From Lathyrus oleraceus (Eukaryota; Streptophyta; Magnoliopsida; Fabales; Fabaceae), in the NCBI RefSeq assembly GCF_024323335.1, contig NC_066581.1, positions 460,433,197-460,497,196 on the forward strand: a stretch of 64,000 nucleotides of DNA. Reading direction: 5' to 3'. This document shows positions 34,684 through 46,158 of the stretch, in pieces. Below the pieces are notes generated by a model. The model searched no databases, was not told where the DNA came from, and saw only the letters and a list, made by a program, of their open reading frames with translations. The position numbers and the translations under genes are program-made. The first letter of the stretch is position 1; every line of letters starts with the position of its first letter.

Positions 34684-35268
34684 CTAGCAATCTCTTCTTT
34701 CAGATCCCAGTTCTCTTGCTCTAAATGCCCTAATAGCGTTCACATCCACAAAATTGTCGATGTTGGGGAATAACACTAGTCCATAGAGGAGAAGTACAAA
34801 TACAGCTTCAAAGGCATCCTCACTCATGGCCTTCCCAAACAAAGTAGCTTGGGCAATGAGGAAATCAGATGGGAGACCTTGAATTCCACCTTTGGTAGTC
34901 ATATGAGCAACAATCTCAGATACATCTATGTGAAGCAGGTCAACAATCTCTTGGGAAGAAGGAACCCTCTCCAAACCACTAAACGGAAACTGATCCAGAA
35001 TAGGTATACCCATGAGATAGGCATACCCCTCAAGTGTAGGCAATAGGTGGAAATCCGGAAAAGTGAAGCACCGATACAGAGGATCGTAGAACTGCACTAG
35101 CACACTCATCTGACCTTCATCCACCTGAGTAGAAAGAATAGACAAGAGCTTCCCATGGCGAGCCTTGAACTCCAAAGGCTCTATTACATAAGACTTCAAA
35201 CTCCTTAACTCTTTCAAGTCGGGTTATTTGAAACTCTACTTCTTCGTATTCCTTTTTTGCTTATCCAT
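34684..35268 (-). pseudogene. Ogre-1 ORF1 (DUF7745-like), truncated
   Basis: An ATG at 35266-35268 opens a lysine-rich start with two in-frame stops, and an open stretch of about 178 residues follows (34684-35217). Its sequence (LVQFYDPLYRCFTFPDFHLL, PTLEGYAYLMGIPI, GLVLFPNIDNFVDVNAIR) is what plant databases carry as a DUF7745-type domain. I take it as the extra ORF1 that Ogre elements have before gag; its role is unknown. The frame ends soon after VNAIR and overlaps the start of the gag frame, which suggests the C-terminal half was deleted. The family name is from memory. Confidence 0.65.
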
Positions 35269-36185
35269 GTCTGAAATTTGCAAATAGACCTCTTAAGTTC
35301 CTTCAAAATTTTCAGTGTTGATGACATGGATGCAAATGAATGCATGAATGCATGGTTGCAACAATCACACTCAAGGATCAAGCAAGTCACACCATACAAA
35401 GGTCACGGGATGGTTCAATTCATCATCAATATCAATCATTCATTTTGGTGGATTATGGTTTATACCTTATCAACATCCAAGTTCCATTGATATTAAGGAT
35501 ATACGAGAACGGATCAACCGGGAATCAAGGGTTTGTTGGAAGTCACGAGGATGGAGTCTCGATTAAGAACCACCCAATGGGAGTGTACTATGGTTAAACC
35601 TGACAATCATGTTCTAAAAAGGTCGCCATAGTCATCATCTCATCTTTCGGATATTATCGGATAAATGACTACTCGTATTCCAAAAATATTCTCAAGAGGG
35701 ACTCTTATGAGTGTAGTATCGCGTAACAATCGTATCATATCTTACACTTGAACGACCTTCACACTACGTCCTAAAATAGGCCAAGATGGGCTAGGTAATC
35801 TAAGGTCCTTGGTTTCTAAGGTTTATATTGCAAAGAGTAATGCCTAACCACGACTACTCGTGTGACATTATTGATCCCGACAAGACCTCCACCAAGTGAA
35901 TTGGCTTGCAAGTCAACTTGCTAAGGAATAACTCCAGACAAGTCAACAAGATTATGTCATTCTCCTATCATAAGTGCACTCGAGTTCGGGTATAAAACTC
36001 ATCTCACAAGAAACCACCAAGCATACAAGCAATTGATATATCAAGCAATTTATACATTACAAACAATACAGTCATCCCAAATTTGCACAAAAATATGTCA
36101 CCAATAAACATACAACACATACAAGCAAAAAGTAGGCTAAACCCACTAGGGGATTAGTTTATCCTCAGCAGAGTCGCCACTTTTC
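35269..36185 (-). other. Ogre-1 untranslated leader
   Basis: About 0.9 kb between the 5' LTR and the ORF1 start, containing the primer-binding site at its right end. No conserved frame. Frames at 35214-35597 on either strand are short and overlap each other. Confidence 0.75.
36162..36179 (-). promoter_or_regulatory. primer-binding site, tRNA-Arg type
   Basis: TGGCGACTCTGCTGAGGA on the minus strand, six bases after the 5' LTR end. It starts with TGG, complementary to the CCA tail of a tRNA, and matches the tRNA-Arg-type site known from Ogre elements apart from one base (GAGGA for GGGGA). Minus-strand DNA synthesis would start here. Confidence 0.85.
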
Positions 36186-39001
36186 TATAGCGGGGTATTC
36201 GTTACCTTATGGTTTATTGACTAAACCAAAAGTAAACATACAATTCGAGTCACCACCGCACTTTTATTTGTCTAAAGGAAAGGCTAAAAAGAGAACAAAA
36301 GCCATGTAAGAAGTTTTATCAAATAAAAAACTAATAAAAATGTCAGAGATCTAAGTAAGGGGGTTGGTTATGAAATGGGAAGGTTTTACGCACCCAAAAC
36401 ATCCTTAGTACTCTAAGGGAACCTCTTTTTGCAAAATGCGCTTTGTAGCTTGGTATTTGTGAAAATATGTGGAAAAGATTGGGGGGGGGGGGTGAGAAAA
36501 GAATAGATTATATTTACAATTTTGTTGTTTGAATGGATGAACTTATTGCCTACGTACCATCACAAAGGTAGGATCAAAACCTCGTAGTTCGGGGTAAAAA
36601 TCACAAAGATTGGTGAATTGATTTGATTAATAGCCCTAAGGTCTTTTGTTATCAAAGGGAGAAAACTCAACCTAAACCAACAATCCATCATGTGAGGAGA
36701 GCTTCAACATACTAGTGAGGGATCAACCCTATAATAAGTATGGAAGACTTATAGTCCAATCACTAAGGATAAGGTGAGGTTTACATCAACCACTATGATA
36801 ACTCAAACCTATGGCTAATGTTTATGAAACGTTTTTACAAAGGTGGCCATTGGAACCACAAAATCAACTTGATGTGAGTTGTATTTACAAGTTAGAGTAT
36901 TAACAAAATGAAGTCAAAGTTGAATTAAGGTTTATTCATAATGAGTATTAATGAAAATGATTTTGAAAAGTCAAAGGCATAAGGCCTAGGTTTCTAATTT
37001 GAAAATAATGTCAAAGTTTGCACATAAAGAGTTTGGCTTGGGTTAGTCCTAAAGCATACAAATACAAGAGAAAGAGATAAAACCCTTGGAGTTCCTTTTC
37101 TTGAAATCATAGAGATGATTCAAGATGCTCATTTCCTTTGGACTTAGCAAACAACAAGTAATCACACAATTATATTCAAGCTCCTAGGATCTCCATTTGG
37201 CTTGTCTCTCTTAACTTGGCTACTCATGACAATGTTCCTTCTTACTATCTCAAGATGGAATCCCTATCACGCAAGAGCAAACATCAAAAAGTGCACAACA
37301 CAATAAGAGGAATGGACAAAGAATGAGTTTAGATTAGGAAGTCCTTTGAAGTCAACTTTAATATTTAGCATTCTAAAGGCATGAGGCCTAGCTGCTCTTG
37401 AACTCCTTTAAGCATAGGTATTGTCCTAATTCTAAGTATTTTCTCCTTTTGCATTGGGTTCACACAAACAAAAGCAAAACAAACATAATACAACAATATA
37501 TTTATACACAATAATGTGCTCAAATGAGCAAAAGGAAAATGACATAAACATAAAGTATGTGCTCAAGTGAGCAAAGGGAAAAGCAATATGAATAAATGAG
37601 CAAGAAAGTAAATTGCATTAAAGTCAATTGCAAGAAATTAAATGCTTGAATTTAAAGTTAGTAATTAGTGGTTATATTAGTGGGTCATAAGATAATTTAG
37701 CGCTATGTTAAGCAATTGTAAGTGGACTAATGTAGTAGTCACACCTATCTGAGGTCGGTCAATAAAACTATAGGCAAATAAACACAAGTTAGAGATCATG
37801 ACTAGTAAGCCAAGCTCCTATAACTTGCCATGCCAAAAGAAAAGAAGAAAGGCCTTGTATGGACTTTAGGTTTTTTGCTTAACCAAGAAGCAACCTATCT
37901 TGGATACAAAGAAACTCACTTGATCATGGATCAAGTTGAGTTTGATTTGGATCAAAGAAGGTTAAATCTCTCATATGTCAAGACCAACCATAAGACATTA
38001 ACTCATTGGCCAAAATAAAAAAAGAAATGAGATGTAGATGAAACGAAATGGAAGGAGAAATAAAGTGTCAAACACAAATGGTCAAATGTGAATCAAATCA
38101 TCATCAACCAATGGTAAACAGAAGACAAATGAAGATTAGAAGTCAACAAGTCAAACATATTTTTTTGGTATTTTTGGAATTAAAATAAATGCAAAATTAA
38201 AATGAGCAAAATATGGTTAAACCTCAAATTCAATTCAAATCAACTTAAACAAGTTCAATTAAATTCTCATAGGTGTAACATGGTCAAACAAGGTTTAACA
38301 AATTTTCTCAACAATTTTTGAAATCAGAAACTATTTTAAAACTAAAAACAATAAAAATAAGACAATATGAATTCAAATCTCAAATAAATCTCAAATCAAT
38401 TAAGAAATTGATGAGACTATTTTTCATTGACTCATCATGATCCATATATGTTAAGAAAATATTTTTGGAATTTTCAGATATCAAAAAGTATTTAAAATGA
38501 ATTAAAAACTATTAAAAACCAAATAATTTACAAATAATATTAAATGAAGTCACAAAACTAATTAAAAATCAGAATATGAAACTAGATTTTTCATGAAAAT
38601 GTTTGCCATTAGTCTCATATTTTTGTGACTTCAAATGAAATATTTATGAATTTTTGAAAATAAAAGAAATTAATGAAATTAAAACAGAAAATAAAAAATA
38701 GCAAAAAAAGCGTTGCCATTGGATCCGTCTCATTAATTGATGTGGCATCATCACACGGCTCAGAGGAGAGGATGCACCATATGCCTTGGTCAAGCGCGTA
38801 ACATTTGGAATTAAAAAACAAGTCAAACAAATCAATGGCCACGATTATAACATTTGAACCAGATCTGAGGGACCTGAAGCATCCACGTGGGGATGGTGGT
38901 GGAAACCACCATCTTCTCCGGCCAGCTAACAGTTTCCGGCCACCACGCGCAGGGTTTTCAACCTCAATGAAAATGCAAAACAATGGTATCAAAATGAAGT
39001 T

Positions 39002-39021
39002 GGGGTGATGTACATCACCCC
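39002..39021. repeat. 20-bp perfect palindrome in Ogre-1 5' LTR
   Basis: GGGGTGATGTACATCACCCC. The 3' LTR copy of the same element (6378-6393) has lost the outer two base pairs to one substitution. Confidence 0.88.
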
Positions 39022-39461
39022 TGTAACCTTGGATCTTCCTCAATGTTTCTATTTAGGGAGAAATAAGAGGTTGAAGATCATGGTGTTTGATCTGAAATGT
39101 CATGATTCATGAAGTTAAGACCACCACTGGCCTGCCTCTTGCTCGAGGACTTCAGGAAACAGTTCAAACTCAAGCAATTCACATTGTATAGTAAGATCCA
39201 GATCCAAATAGTTTAGTGATATACCTCTGAAATGCAGCCTTGAACAACATGATTTCCTCAAATTCTCGATCCAATTTTGATCTGGAGATGTGATGATGAT
39301 ACAAGGCTAAGGAATTAAGACTTGAAGATCAACTAAGGATGTTGAAATTCAAGATTGAAATTGAGAAATGAAAACTGAAATTCCTTTGAGTGAGGGTGAG
39401 GTTTCAATCCAGCAGAGTTTCAGATCTCGTTCAGGTTGGTTTTTGAATGAGGAAGAGCTTC

Positions 39462-39469
39462 TATTTATA
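39462..39469 (-). promoter_or_regulatory. TATA box of Ogre-1 5' LTR
   Basis: TATAAATA on the minus strand, 65 bp from the palindrome CCTGTACAGG (39534-39543). This is the promoter that would transcribe the whole of Ogre-1 leftward. Confidence 0.75.
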
Positions 39470-40987
39470 GTCGAGCTTGAGGCAATGAGGTGCAATGCTC
39501 GTGTGCATGAATTTTGGATCCTCCGTGCATGGGCCTGTACAGGCGCATGTGAGGCCCAAAAGTGAATGGAAATGCAATATGAGCTCAAGTAGAAATGATT
39601 TGGACATGCACCTGGCGTGGCATTAGCTTGTACATCAAGTTATAATGTGAATTGCAAAATTGAACATAAACATTCACCTCTTCGAAACTCCCACATGGAA
39701 AGACCAAAAATGGTCATGTGAGTAATGGTTGCAAAGCTCTTGACATAAGGAACAAAAGTCATGTTGGAAAAAAATCCATTTGGAGTTTGGAAATTTATGA
39801 AAACTGGTATTGAAATTTTGGGTACAAAACATGTCTTTGAAAAATTTGCCCAAAACATGCAACTTCAAGCCCTTCTGTTTTAATGATGCAAGCCTCAAAG
39901 AGAAAACACTTCAACACAAAAGTTGTATATATTTTCAAGATGAACAATTTGGACTTAAACTTTGCATCATTTGGATTTTTAATTAGAAAGTAATGGGCAC
40001 TTGAAGTTGGACATTTTTCAAATTCAATGACTTTGGTCCAAAGTGACCTATAATGTTTTGTATTATCACATGTGTTTATTTTAGGATTATGAAATTTTGT
40101 CCAACATAACATTTTAATTAGACATCTTAATCTTTCCAATTCACTTGGTATCACCTCAAAATCATAAAAATTAAGGAAGTTAGGTCCTTGGGGAGTTGAC
40201 CCAAAATTAGGAATTCAATCAAAATGATCTATAATGTTTTGAAATGAATGATGACTTTCCAAGTTTCCAATGGATTTTGGATGAACATGAAAGTTGTTAA
40301 TATGGTTCTTAAGAACATTTGTTCTCTTGGGGTCATCTTCATTTGACAAACACATCACAAGTTGTGTCTCAATGATCCTCAGTTTAGTCAGATGACTTGA
40401 CTGGTCAACTTTTCAAGGCCAAACCTCAAATCTTGATGAATGAATGATTGAGGATACTAATATAAGCTCATATATGCATAAAACAATGAATGAAAGAACT
40501 TCCCTTGATTAAATTTGATCATAGGTTGAGGTTTCTTTATGAGCAAGGAATAGTCAATGCACAGTTGAATTAGGGTTTCCTTGGGAAACAATCCTCAAGC
40601 CCTTTGGGTTATCTTGATCAAATTGGAAAATTGAGATACTTGGGAAACATATATGATGATTAGGAGATTTGTGGACCATTTTCATGCTTGCTCTCATCTT
40701 CATCTAGCCATTTCATTGAGCTTAGGGGCCTCCTAAGAGTATGGGAGCAAATGATCACTTGAGCTTCAAAACAAAATGAGTTAGTGACATATTTTTGTGC
40801 TTTTGGTTAGTAGTCAAAATAAGAAAAGCAATAATATACAATTGAAGCATGCTTGGTGGTCTCAAACCACTCACACAAGTCCCAACCCTAGGGTAAAGGA
40901 GCCACACACGCTATGATCCTTGAGGCAATTCATTGAGCAATGATATGATGCCATGAGGGATCTTAGGGTCAAAATTAGGGTCTTACA

Positions 40988-40992
40988 CGTAG
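40988..40992. repeat. target site duplication of Ogre-1, right copy
   Basis: CGTAG, identical to 3524-3528. Confidence 0.93.
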
Positions 40993-41520
40993 GCTTGACA
41001 CAGGGCGTGTCAGGATTTTGCCAATGTGACTTTGGCCATGTCAAACACCACGACCGGTCGTGTCAGGCTCCTGTATTTCAAGTTTTGAAGGCCTTTTTCA
41101 TGGTCCTGACATGGGCCGTGTCAACTGACATGGGCCATGTGTGCTGACACGGGAAGCCGTGTCAGGCTGCTGGTTTATCATCAAAAAAAATTCCTATCTC
41201 TTACTTTTAGATAAGGTCTTTCCTCCCAGTATAACTCCCACACTTACCTGAGTGCCTCCTCCCTTTTATGCACGACACTGTGCAAACCTAAAATAAAAAA
41301 AAAGACAAAGATAATAATTAGAAATAAAATGTGTTGGTTGCCTCCCACGAAGCGCTTTGTTTAATGTCGCATGGCTCGACGATTTACCATACTATATGTG
41401 TGGATAAACATTCTTTACTAGGCCAATTCCTCATTCTTAAGGGTAAGGCTTCTCCTTCTTTCTTTTTGCTTTTGGACTAAAACAAGGAATTTTTTCATTC
41501 GGTGTTGCTAATGGAGGTGG
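40993..41520 (-). other. Athila-like internal 3' region, continuation
   Basis: Continues 2014-3528 across Ogre-1. 40993-41170 is dense in TGACACGG/CCGTGTCA words. At 41337-41375 the minus strand carries the GACATTAAACAAAGCGCTTC and GGGAGGCAACC phrase that follows the pol gene in Athila-type elements. The minus-strand orientation agrees with the 3' LTR at 598-2013. It is cut at 41520 by the copia LTR. Confidence 0.6.
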
Positions 41521-42605
41521 TGATTTAAGGTAGAGAAAAACAAGAAAGGGGGGTTTGAATTGTTTTCACTGACAATAAAAACTTAGCAACACTACACATA
41601 CAAAGATAATAACAAACAACGCAGAAGTTTATCCTGGTTCGCTTAAAAATTGAAGCTACTCCATTCCACCTGACCAAGGTGATTTCGCCTTCAATAATGA
41701 CTTAATCCAATAATCTAGAAAGATTACAACAATCGTCTAAGAGTTCAACAATCTCTTAGCTCTCTCAAGTCTATAAACTCCACAAGTCACTTGAGGAATT
41801 CCAACAACTAGAGAGAATTACAAAAATTGTTTGATGTTTCTAGATAAGCAGGATGAATGCGATTAAAAACAAATGATCAATGATCACATTAAGAGAACCA
41901 ACTCGTGTGTGATAACTGAATTATAAAATGACAATAATATAGTATATGATTCAAGTGTATATTCAAAATTCTTATGTAATAGCTTCGTATCTTGGTATGA
42001 TGATAGTTGGGCATTTTTATAGTGCTTGGAGATGATACCGCTGGAGAGAACATTGATGATGATATCTTTGCCGATAATGGGACTTCATGACATTAATTTC
42101 CTTGTCCTTTCTATAGTAGTCTTGGAGTATATTCAATATTGTCCATATATAGATTCATACCATACTTATAATATTTCTTTGTTAAGTTTCTGATTTTCAT
42201 TGGTCAGATGATCTGTTGTGCATGAATCAGAGTGAGCGTAAATCAGAGTCTTGTTCACAGATCTTGTATTCTTCAGATAGTTTCTAGTGGAGTCTTCTTC
42301 AAATGGTTTTTAGACTGATCTTCAGATATAACGTCTTCAAATTCTATGGATACTGTATGTGACACTTAATCTTCAAATTTTGTGTATGATATTCTTGGAT
42401 ATGCTTGTGTTCAGTGTTAGATATAATTTATTTAATTTTGAGTCAGTTGCACTGGATATTGTGTGAAGTCAGATATTGTTTTATCAGATTCAGTTTTCCT
42501 TAGACTCCTGCACACTTAAAAAATTTATTAGGGTACCAAATTGTTTCCTTCTTTGTTATCATCAAAACTTAGAGATAAATTGTAGAACCAAAATTTGTTC
42601 TAACA
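41521..42605 (-). repeat. copia 3' LTR
   Basis: About 1.09 kb. On this strand it starts near TGATTTAAGGTAGAGAAAAA (the exact first base is uncertain; 41518 is also possible) and ends TTCTAACA at 42605. A minus-strand TATA-like box (TATAAAAA) lies at 42014-42021. The wording ATCCTGGTTCGCTT and AAGGTGATTTCGCCTTC is typical of SIRE LTRs. Confidence 0.82.
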
Positions 42606-42616
42606 ATCTCCCCCTT
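42606..42616 (-). promoter_or_regulatory. polypurine tract of the copia element
   Basis: AAGGGGGAGAT on the minus strand, directly before the LTR start TGTTAGAAC. From here to about 43300 the element holds only 3' noncoding sequence, with no domain recognised. Confidence 0.8.
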
Positions 42617-43307
42617 ATGATGTCAAAAACTTCAGACTATTGGTGAAACAATGATACTTCAAAATATGGAGACAAAAATAAATTAGAGTCAGATATAGTA
42701 TGACTCCCCTTGAGATTATCAAGCTCCCCCTAAATCTGATACTTAGTGGGTTTATAGTTTCTTACCAGAGCCTCTTATATTGCTTAGCTTGTTTGTCAGA
42801 TATGTATTTTGATACATCCTGTAAAAAAACTAAGACTACACAATTTATTTAAAGTATTAGAATGTAAGCAGTGCATTGTGAGAGTTAGATATTTATTTCA
42901 TCAGAAGGTTGTTTGTTTATTTCCTCCCCATTTTATCAGACTCAAAAAGAACAAAGTAAGAGAAAAACATGTAGAGAAAAATAAGGTTCATTAGATAATA
43001 TGAGAGAAGTACAGATAAGGAAGCCTTAGAGGAAAGAACACATAGAGAAAAAAATAAAAAAAATAAAACAGAAAGCCTAGGGTGCCTAAGGGTTTGGAGG
43101 ATGAGGCATCCTCTGAAGTAGCTGGGTGAGAAGGTTCTGGATGCTGGAGTTGAATGAATCTTGCTTGTTGAGTCTGGCTCTCACAAGTTGTTGTTCCTTC
43201 TGAAGTTCTTCTAGAGTCTGGAGCACCAACGGAGTAATGTCAGATGTCGATGACTCACCTCAAGTCAAAGCAACTTCAGTAGATTTTGCAGCTTCCTTTG
43301 TAGCGAT

Positions 43308-43910
43308 CTATGTTGATTCTTCAGTGTCAAATTTAGCTTTTGCTTCAGCTTCTGTAGTAGCAACCTCAGTGGCAGCTTTTTCTTCAGCTTCCTTTTCGGC
43401 CTGCTCTTCAGCTTCTAGCCTAGCCTTTTCTTCAGCTTCCTTGAGTGCTTTCTCTTCAGCTTCCATGACCAGACGTGCCTCTAGTATCTCCTCAGCTCCT
43501 CTGATGTAGTCACTTCTGACTTGTTCAGAGAGTCCTTTCAGCTTAAAGACCTCATATGTCATCCATCTGGGAAATCCATTCCAGTGAGTCCTTACGTCAG
43601 AAGGATTGTCACTTAGATTAGATTGTTCAGATAGTTGTCTGAGGTTTACAGTTGAGCATTCTGAGAATAAAGTAAATGACTCTTCCAGGGTTGGGAAGGT
43701 TGGTTTAGGTTTAGAGGTTGGATTAATGGGTTCAGATGGAATTTGAGTGGTTTCAAAAGGTTCAGTGGGAGGTTCATAAGTTGGTAGGGTTATTGAGGGT
43801 GCTGAAGGAGGTACAAAGAGAGATGGTGTAGGTCTAGAGGTGTCTAGAATATATAAGGTTTGGGACACAACAATAACCTCTGGAGGATCTATCTTGGAGA
43901 AAATATACAA
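43308..43910 (-). pseudogene. copia env-like ORF, C-terminal part (coiled coil)
   Basis: A 200-residue frame. Residues ~20-80 are Pro/Ser/Thr-rich (SRPTPSLFVPPSAPSITLPT). Residues ~140-195 form a long Ala/Glu/Lys heptad-like stretch (MEAEEKALKEAEEKARLEAE) that should be a coiled coil. SIRE-type elements carry a second ORF at this place, often called env-like; its role is not established. I see no hydrophobic membrane segment. A stop near 43928 separates it from the frame at 43929-44411. Confidence 0.7.
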
Positions 43911-43928
43911 CCCATTTGATATCTTACT

Positions 43929-44411
43929 CTAATCCTTCAGAGCTTCCCAGGATGTTTCCAAAGTTGGTTTGACTAAGAATTTGTCAATGACCCTCATGCT
44001 CTTCATATTTCTGGCATTCAGAAGCTTGCCAACATTCACAATTACATCTTCCATCATGTTTATGAAGATCAGGTGGTCCACCATCCCACTTTCTATCAGG
44101 ATGTCAGAGATGAGCCTCCCTAGAAGGATGTAGTTCCTAGGCTTCATGTGGTTTCTTGTATCTCTGACTGAATCCCTCAAATATTTGAAGAGTAATGAGG
44201 GGAGATTTAGATTTAATCCTTTCTGAAGGCAATACATGATGCACTTATAATTTGTGTTTATGTAATCTGACAAGTTTGAAGTTGGACGATGGTGGATGGT
44301 CCCCAGAATAATTTTCAACCAGACCCTCAGATTCTGGTGAAGTTCCTTGTTCTTGGAGGTTTTCCCTTCTGGGTTATGTTTGAATATAGTAGGGACGATC
44401 TCCTGGGACAT
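43929..44411 (-). pseudogene. copia env-like ORF, middle part
   Basis: A 160-residue frame of folded-looking sequence (LNLPSLLFKYLRDSVRDTRN, NYILLGRLISDILIESGMVD). It resembles the helical domain found in the second ORF of SIRE-like elements and in plant transposon-related proteins. It reads into the coiled-coil part after one stop. The 160 residues lack a signal peptide. The function is unknown. Confidence 0.65.
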
Positions 44412-44888
44412 GTATTTTTACCTAGGGTTGATGTTATAGATCCTTTTGCCCTCAGTCTTTTCCATGTCCAGAAGCTTGGCTATGGACTTCTATGTGATGA
44501 CCATTTTAACCCCTAGGACGTGGGAAACAATGCAGTGGTCGTCGCAGTCTGCAAATCTCTAGAGTTCCTTAATAAGGAAGGTGTATACTGGACCATAGAG
44601 TCTCTTGAAGTAATTTCCCCAACCTTGTTTCTCTAGTTCTTCAGTGAGATCAATGTCGTTTCACTTCAAGTTTTCAAAATCCACTAGTGATTCACATAGA
44701 ACTTCCAACTTCTCAAGTGGCGTGGAAAGGTTTATGTGAGGTGGACAGTCAAGAACATGGGGTTCTTTGTAGGAAGTTATTGAGGTTGAAGCAGATTGAG
44801 TAGCATCTTGTTGTGGAGCTTCAGCATGTTATTCAGTAGCTTTCATTTGCTGAGAATAATCGTAAACCTGTTGTTGTTGAGAATCCAT
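44412..44888 (-). pseudogene. copia env-like ORF, N-terminal part with stops
   Basis: An ATG at 44886-44888 opens a Gln-rich start (MDSQQQQVYDYSQQMKATE) that stops at once. Further codons in the same region can be followed to 44412 only across several stops. The start choice is uncertain, because the frame also extends upstream of this ATG to 45050. Confidence 0.5.
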
Positions 44889-45417
44889 TGAGTTGGAGAA
44901 GATGAAGACTGTTGTTGTTGATGAATATTGAAGAAGTTGCAGAGAACCACGAGTACAAGAGGGTTTGTGTAGGTTTGTGAGTGAAAAGTGTGAAAGTGAG
45001 AGTTGTGAAAAATATATATACACAAAACCACCTAGCATGCAAAACGACAATGTAATAGAGAATAGGAAACAACAATAATAATTAGTCCAGAAATCTGAGT
45101 TGACACATTTGGGGAGAATTAATTGCAGCTAATGATGGTAGTCTAATATCAAGAATATGCACACTGCTCGAGGAGATCTCAACAGTTTGGCTCTTGAGTT
45201 TTGTGCTATACAGTTGTCTAGAAGATCTAAGGACAGACGTTAGAGATGCCACGTGTTGATGTTTCTGACACAAGAATACCAAAAGGTTTTTGATTCAGAA
45301 GGATTCTAATCCAAATAACATCTAACTGGTAGAAGTATCAGAACCAGAACCAAATGACCAATAAATGATTAAGTCAGAGCCTGTTAAACAAAACAGAAGA
45401 GAAACACGAGTTCATAA

Positions 45418-45711
45418 TCATTCTGGGAAATCTGCCATGTTTAAATGTTTCAGAATGAAGGAGAATCTATCTTCAGCCAAGGGTTTTGTGAAGATATCAT
45501 CCCATTGATGGTCTGTATTTATGAATTTTAAACTTATTACCCCTTTCTGAACATAGTCTCTGATAAAATGATGTTTAATTTCTATGTGCTTCACTCTGGA
45601 ATGTAAAATAGGGTTCTTACTTAAACATGTGGCAGCAATATTATCACAAAAGATAAGGATGTTACTCTCATATATCTGAAAGTCCTCAAGATGGTTCTTC
45701 ATCCAGAGCAT
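45418..45711 (-). pseudogene. copia RNase H, C-terminal part
   Basis: A 97-residue frame with the end of the copia RNase H: ILIFCDNIAATCLSKNPILH, RVKHIEIKHHFIRDYV and the closing TDHQWDDIFTKPLAEDRF. The CDN aspartate and the HIE block are preserved. It ends the pol polyprotein; the env-like ORF starts about 530 bp later. Upstream pieces (45712-46153) are frameshifted. Confidence 0.87.
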
Positions 45712-46153
45712 CTGAGTGCTGCATAGTGAAGCTGAAATGTATTATGATTATGCAGTTGAGAGTCTGATAGTTGATTGTCTTTTGCTGGCCCATGAGATGA
45801 GGTTTCCTCCTAGAAACTGACAATTCCCAGATGTGCTCTTACGTTCCAATCTGTCTCCAGCATAATCTGCATCACAATACCTAGAAGCTTATACCCTGAT
45901 GTTTTCTTATACATGAGGCCCAGGTTAGGTGTTCCTTTCAGATACCTCGAGATTCTCTTAACAGTAGTTAAGTGAGAGACCCTTGGATTTAACTGGAATC
46001 TGGCACAGAGAAACACGCTGAATTATATATTTGGACGCGTAACAGTCAGATAGAGAAGAGAAACTATCATACCACGATAGAGTTTCTGACAAACCTTTTG
46101 ACTTACATCTTCTTTCTCCAGGATGCAAGTGGGATGTATAGGATTCTTTGCTG
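45712..46153 (-). pseudogene. copia RT end and RNase H start, frameshifted
   Basis: Readable in pieces: KRISRYLKGTPNLGLMYKKT (45810-46016) and, further upstream, the segment that follows the SEMSESKL end of the RT frame across the solo LTR. Stops and frame changes throughout. Confidence 0.7.
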
Positions 46154-46158
46154 GTTTG
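46154..46158. repeat. target site duplication of solo LTR, left copy
   Basis: GTTTG directly before TGTCGCAACC. An identical GTTTG follows the LTR at 48623-48627. Confidence 0.9.

Larger units (their letters stand above)
3529..40987 (-). mobile_element. Ogre-1, full-length but decayed Ty3/gypsy (Tat/Ogre) retrotransposon
   Basis: Two LTRs of 4759 and 4802 bp are flanked by the duplication CGTAG. Without the nested Ogre-2 (16150 bp) and its 5-bp duplication the element is about 21.3 kb, the size expected of an Ogre. Order on the minus strand: 5' LTR (36186-40987), primer-binding site, leader, ORF1, gag, protease, intron-like spacer, RT and RNase H to 29710, then second RNase H, integrase, long 3' noncoding region, polypurine tract and 3' LTR (3529-8287). 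ORF1, gag and pol contain stops and frameshifts, and the integrase has lost its catalytic glutamate. Confidence 0.93.
36186..40987 (-). repeat. Ogre-1 5' LTR
   Basis: 4802 bp. The inner end on this strand reads TATAGCGGGG (TG changed to TA); the outer end is GGGTCTTACA. It has TATAAATA (minus) at 39462-39469, CCTGTACAGG at 39534-39543 and the 20-bp palindrome at 39002-39021. It differs from the 3' LTR by scattered substitutions and indels, including a G10 tract at 36481-36490. Confidence 0.92.

Noticed and set aside
36162..36179. tRNA gene at the primer-binding site
   Set aside because: Only the 18-nt acceptor-end complement is present; no cloverleaf or A and B boxes nearby.
36481..36490. 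G10 tract as a quadruplex or regulatory site
   Set aside because: A single homopolymer run, absent from the partner LTR (3826-3831 has six G). Most likely slippage.
41516..41520. GGTGG as target duplication of the copia element
   Set aside because: The right end of the element is not in the window, and the first base of the LTR is uncertain by three positions.
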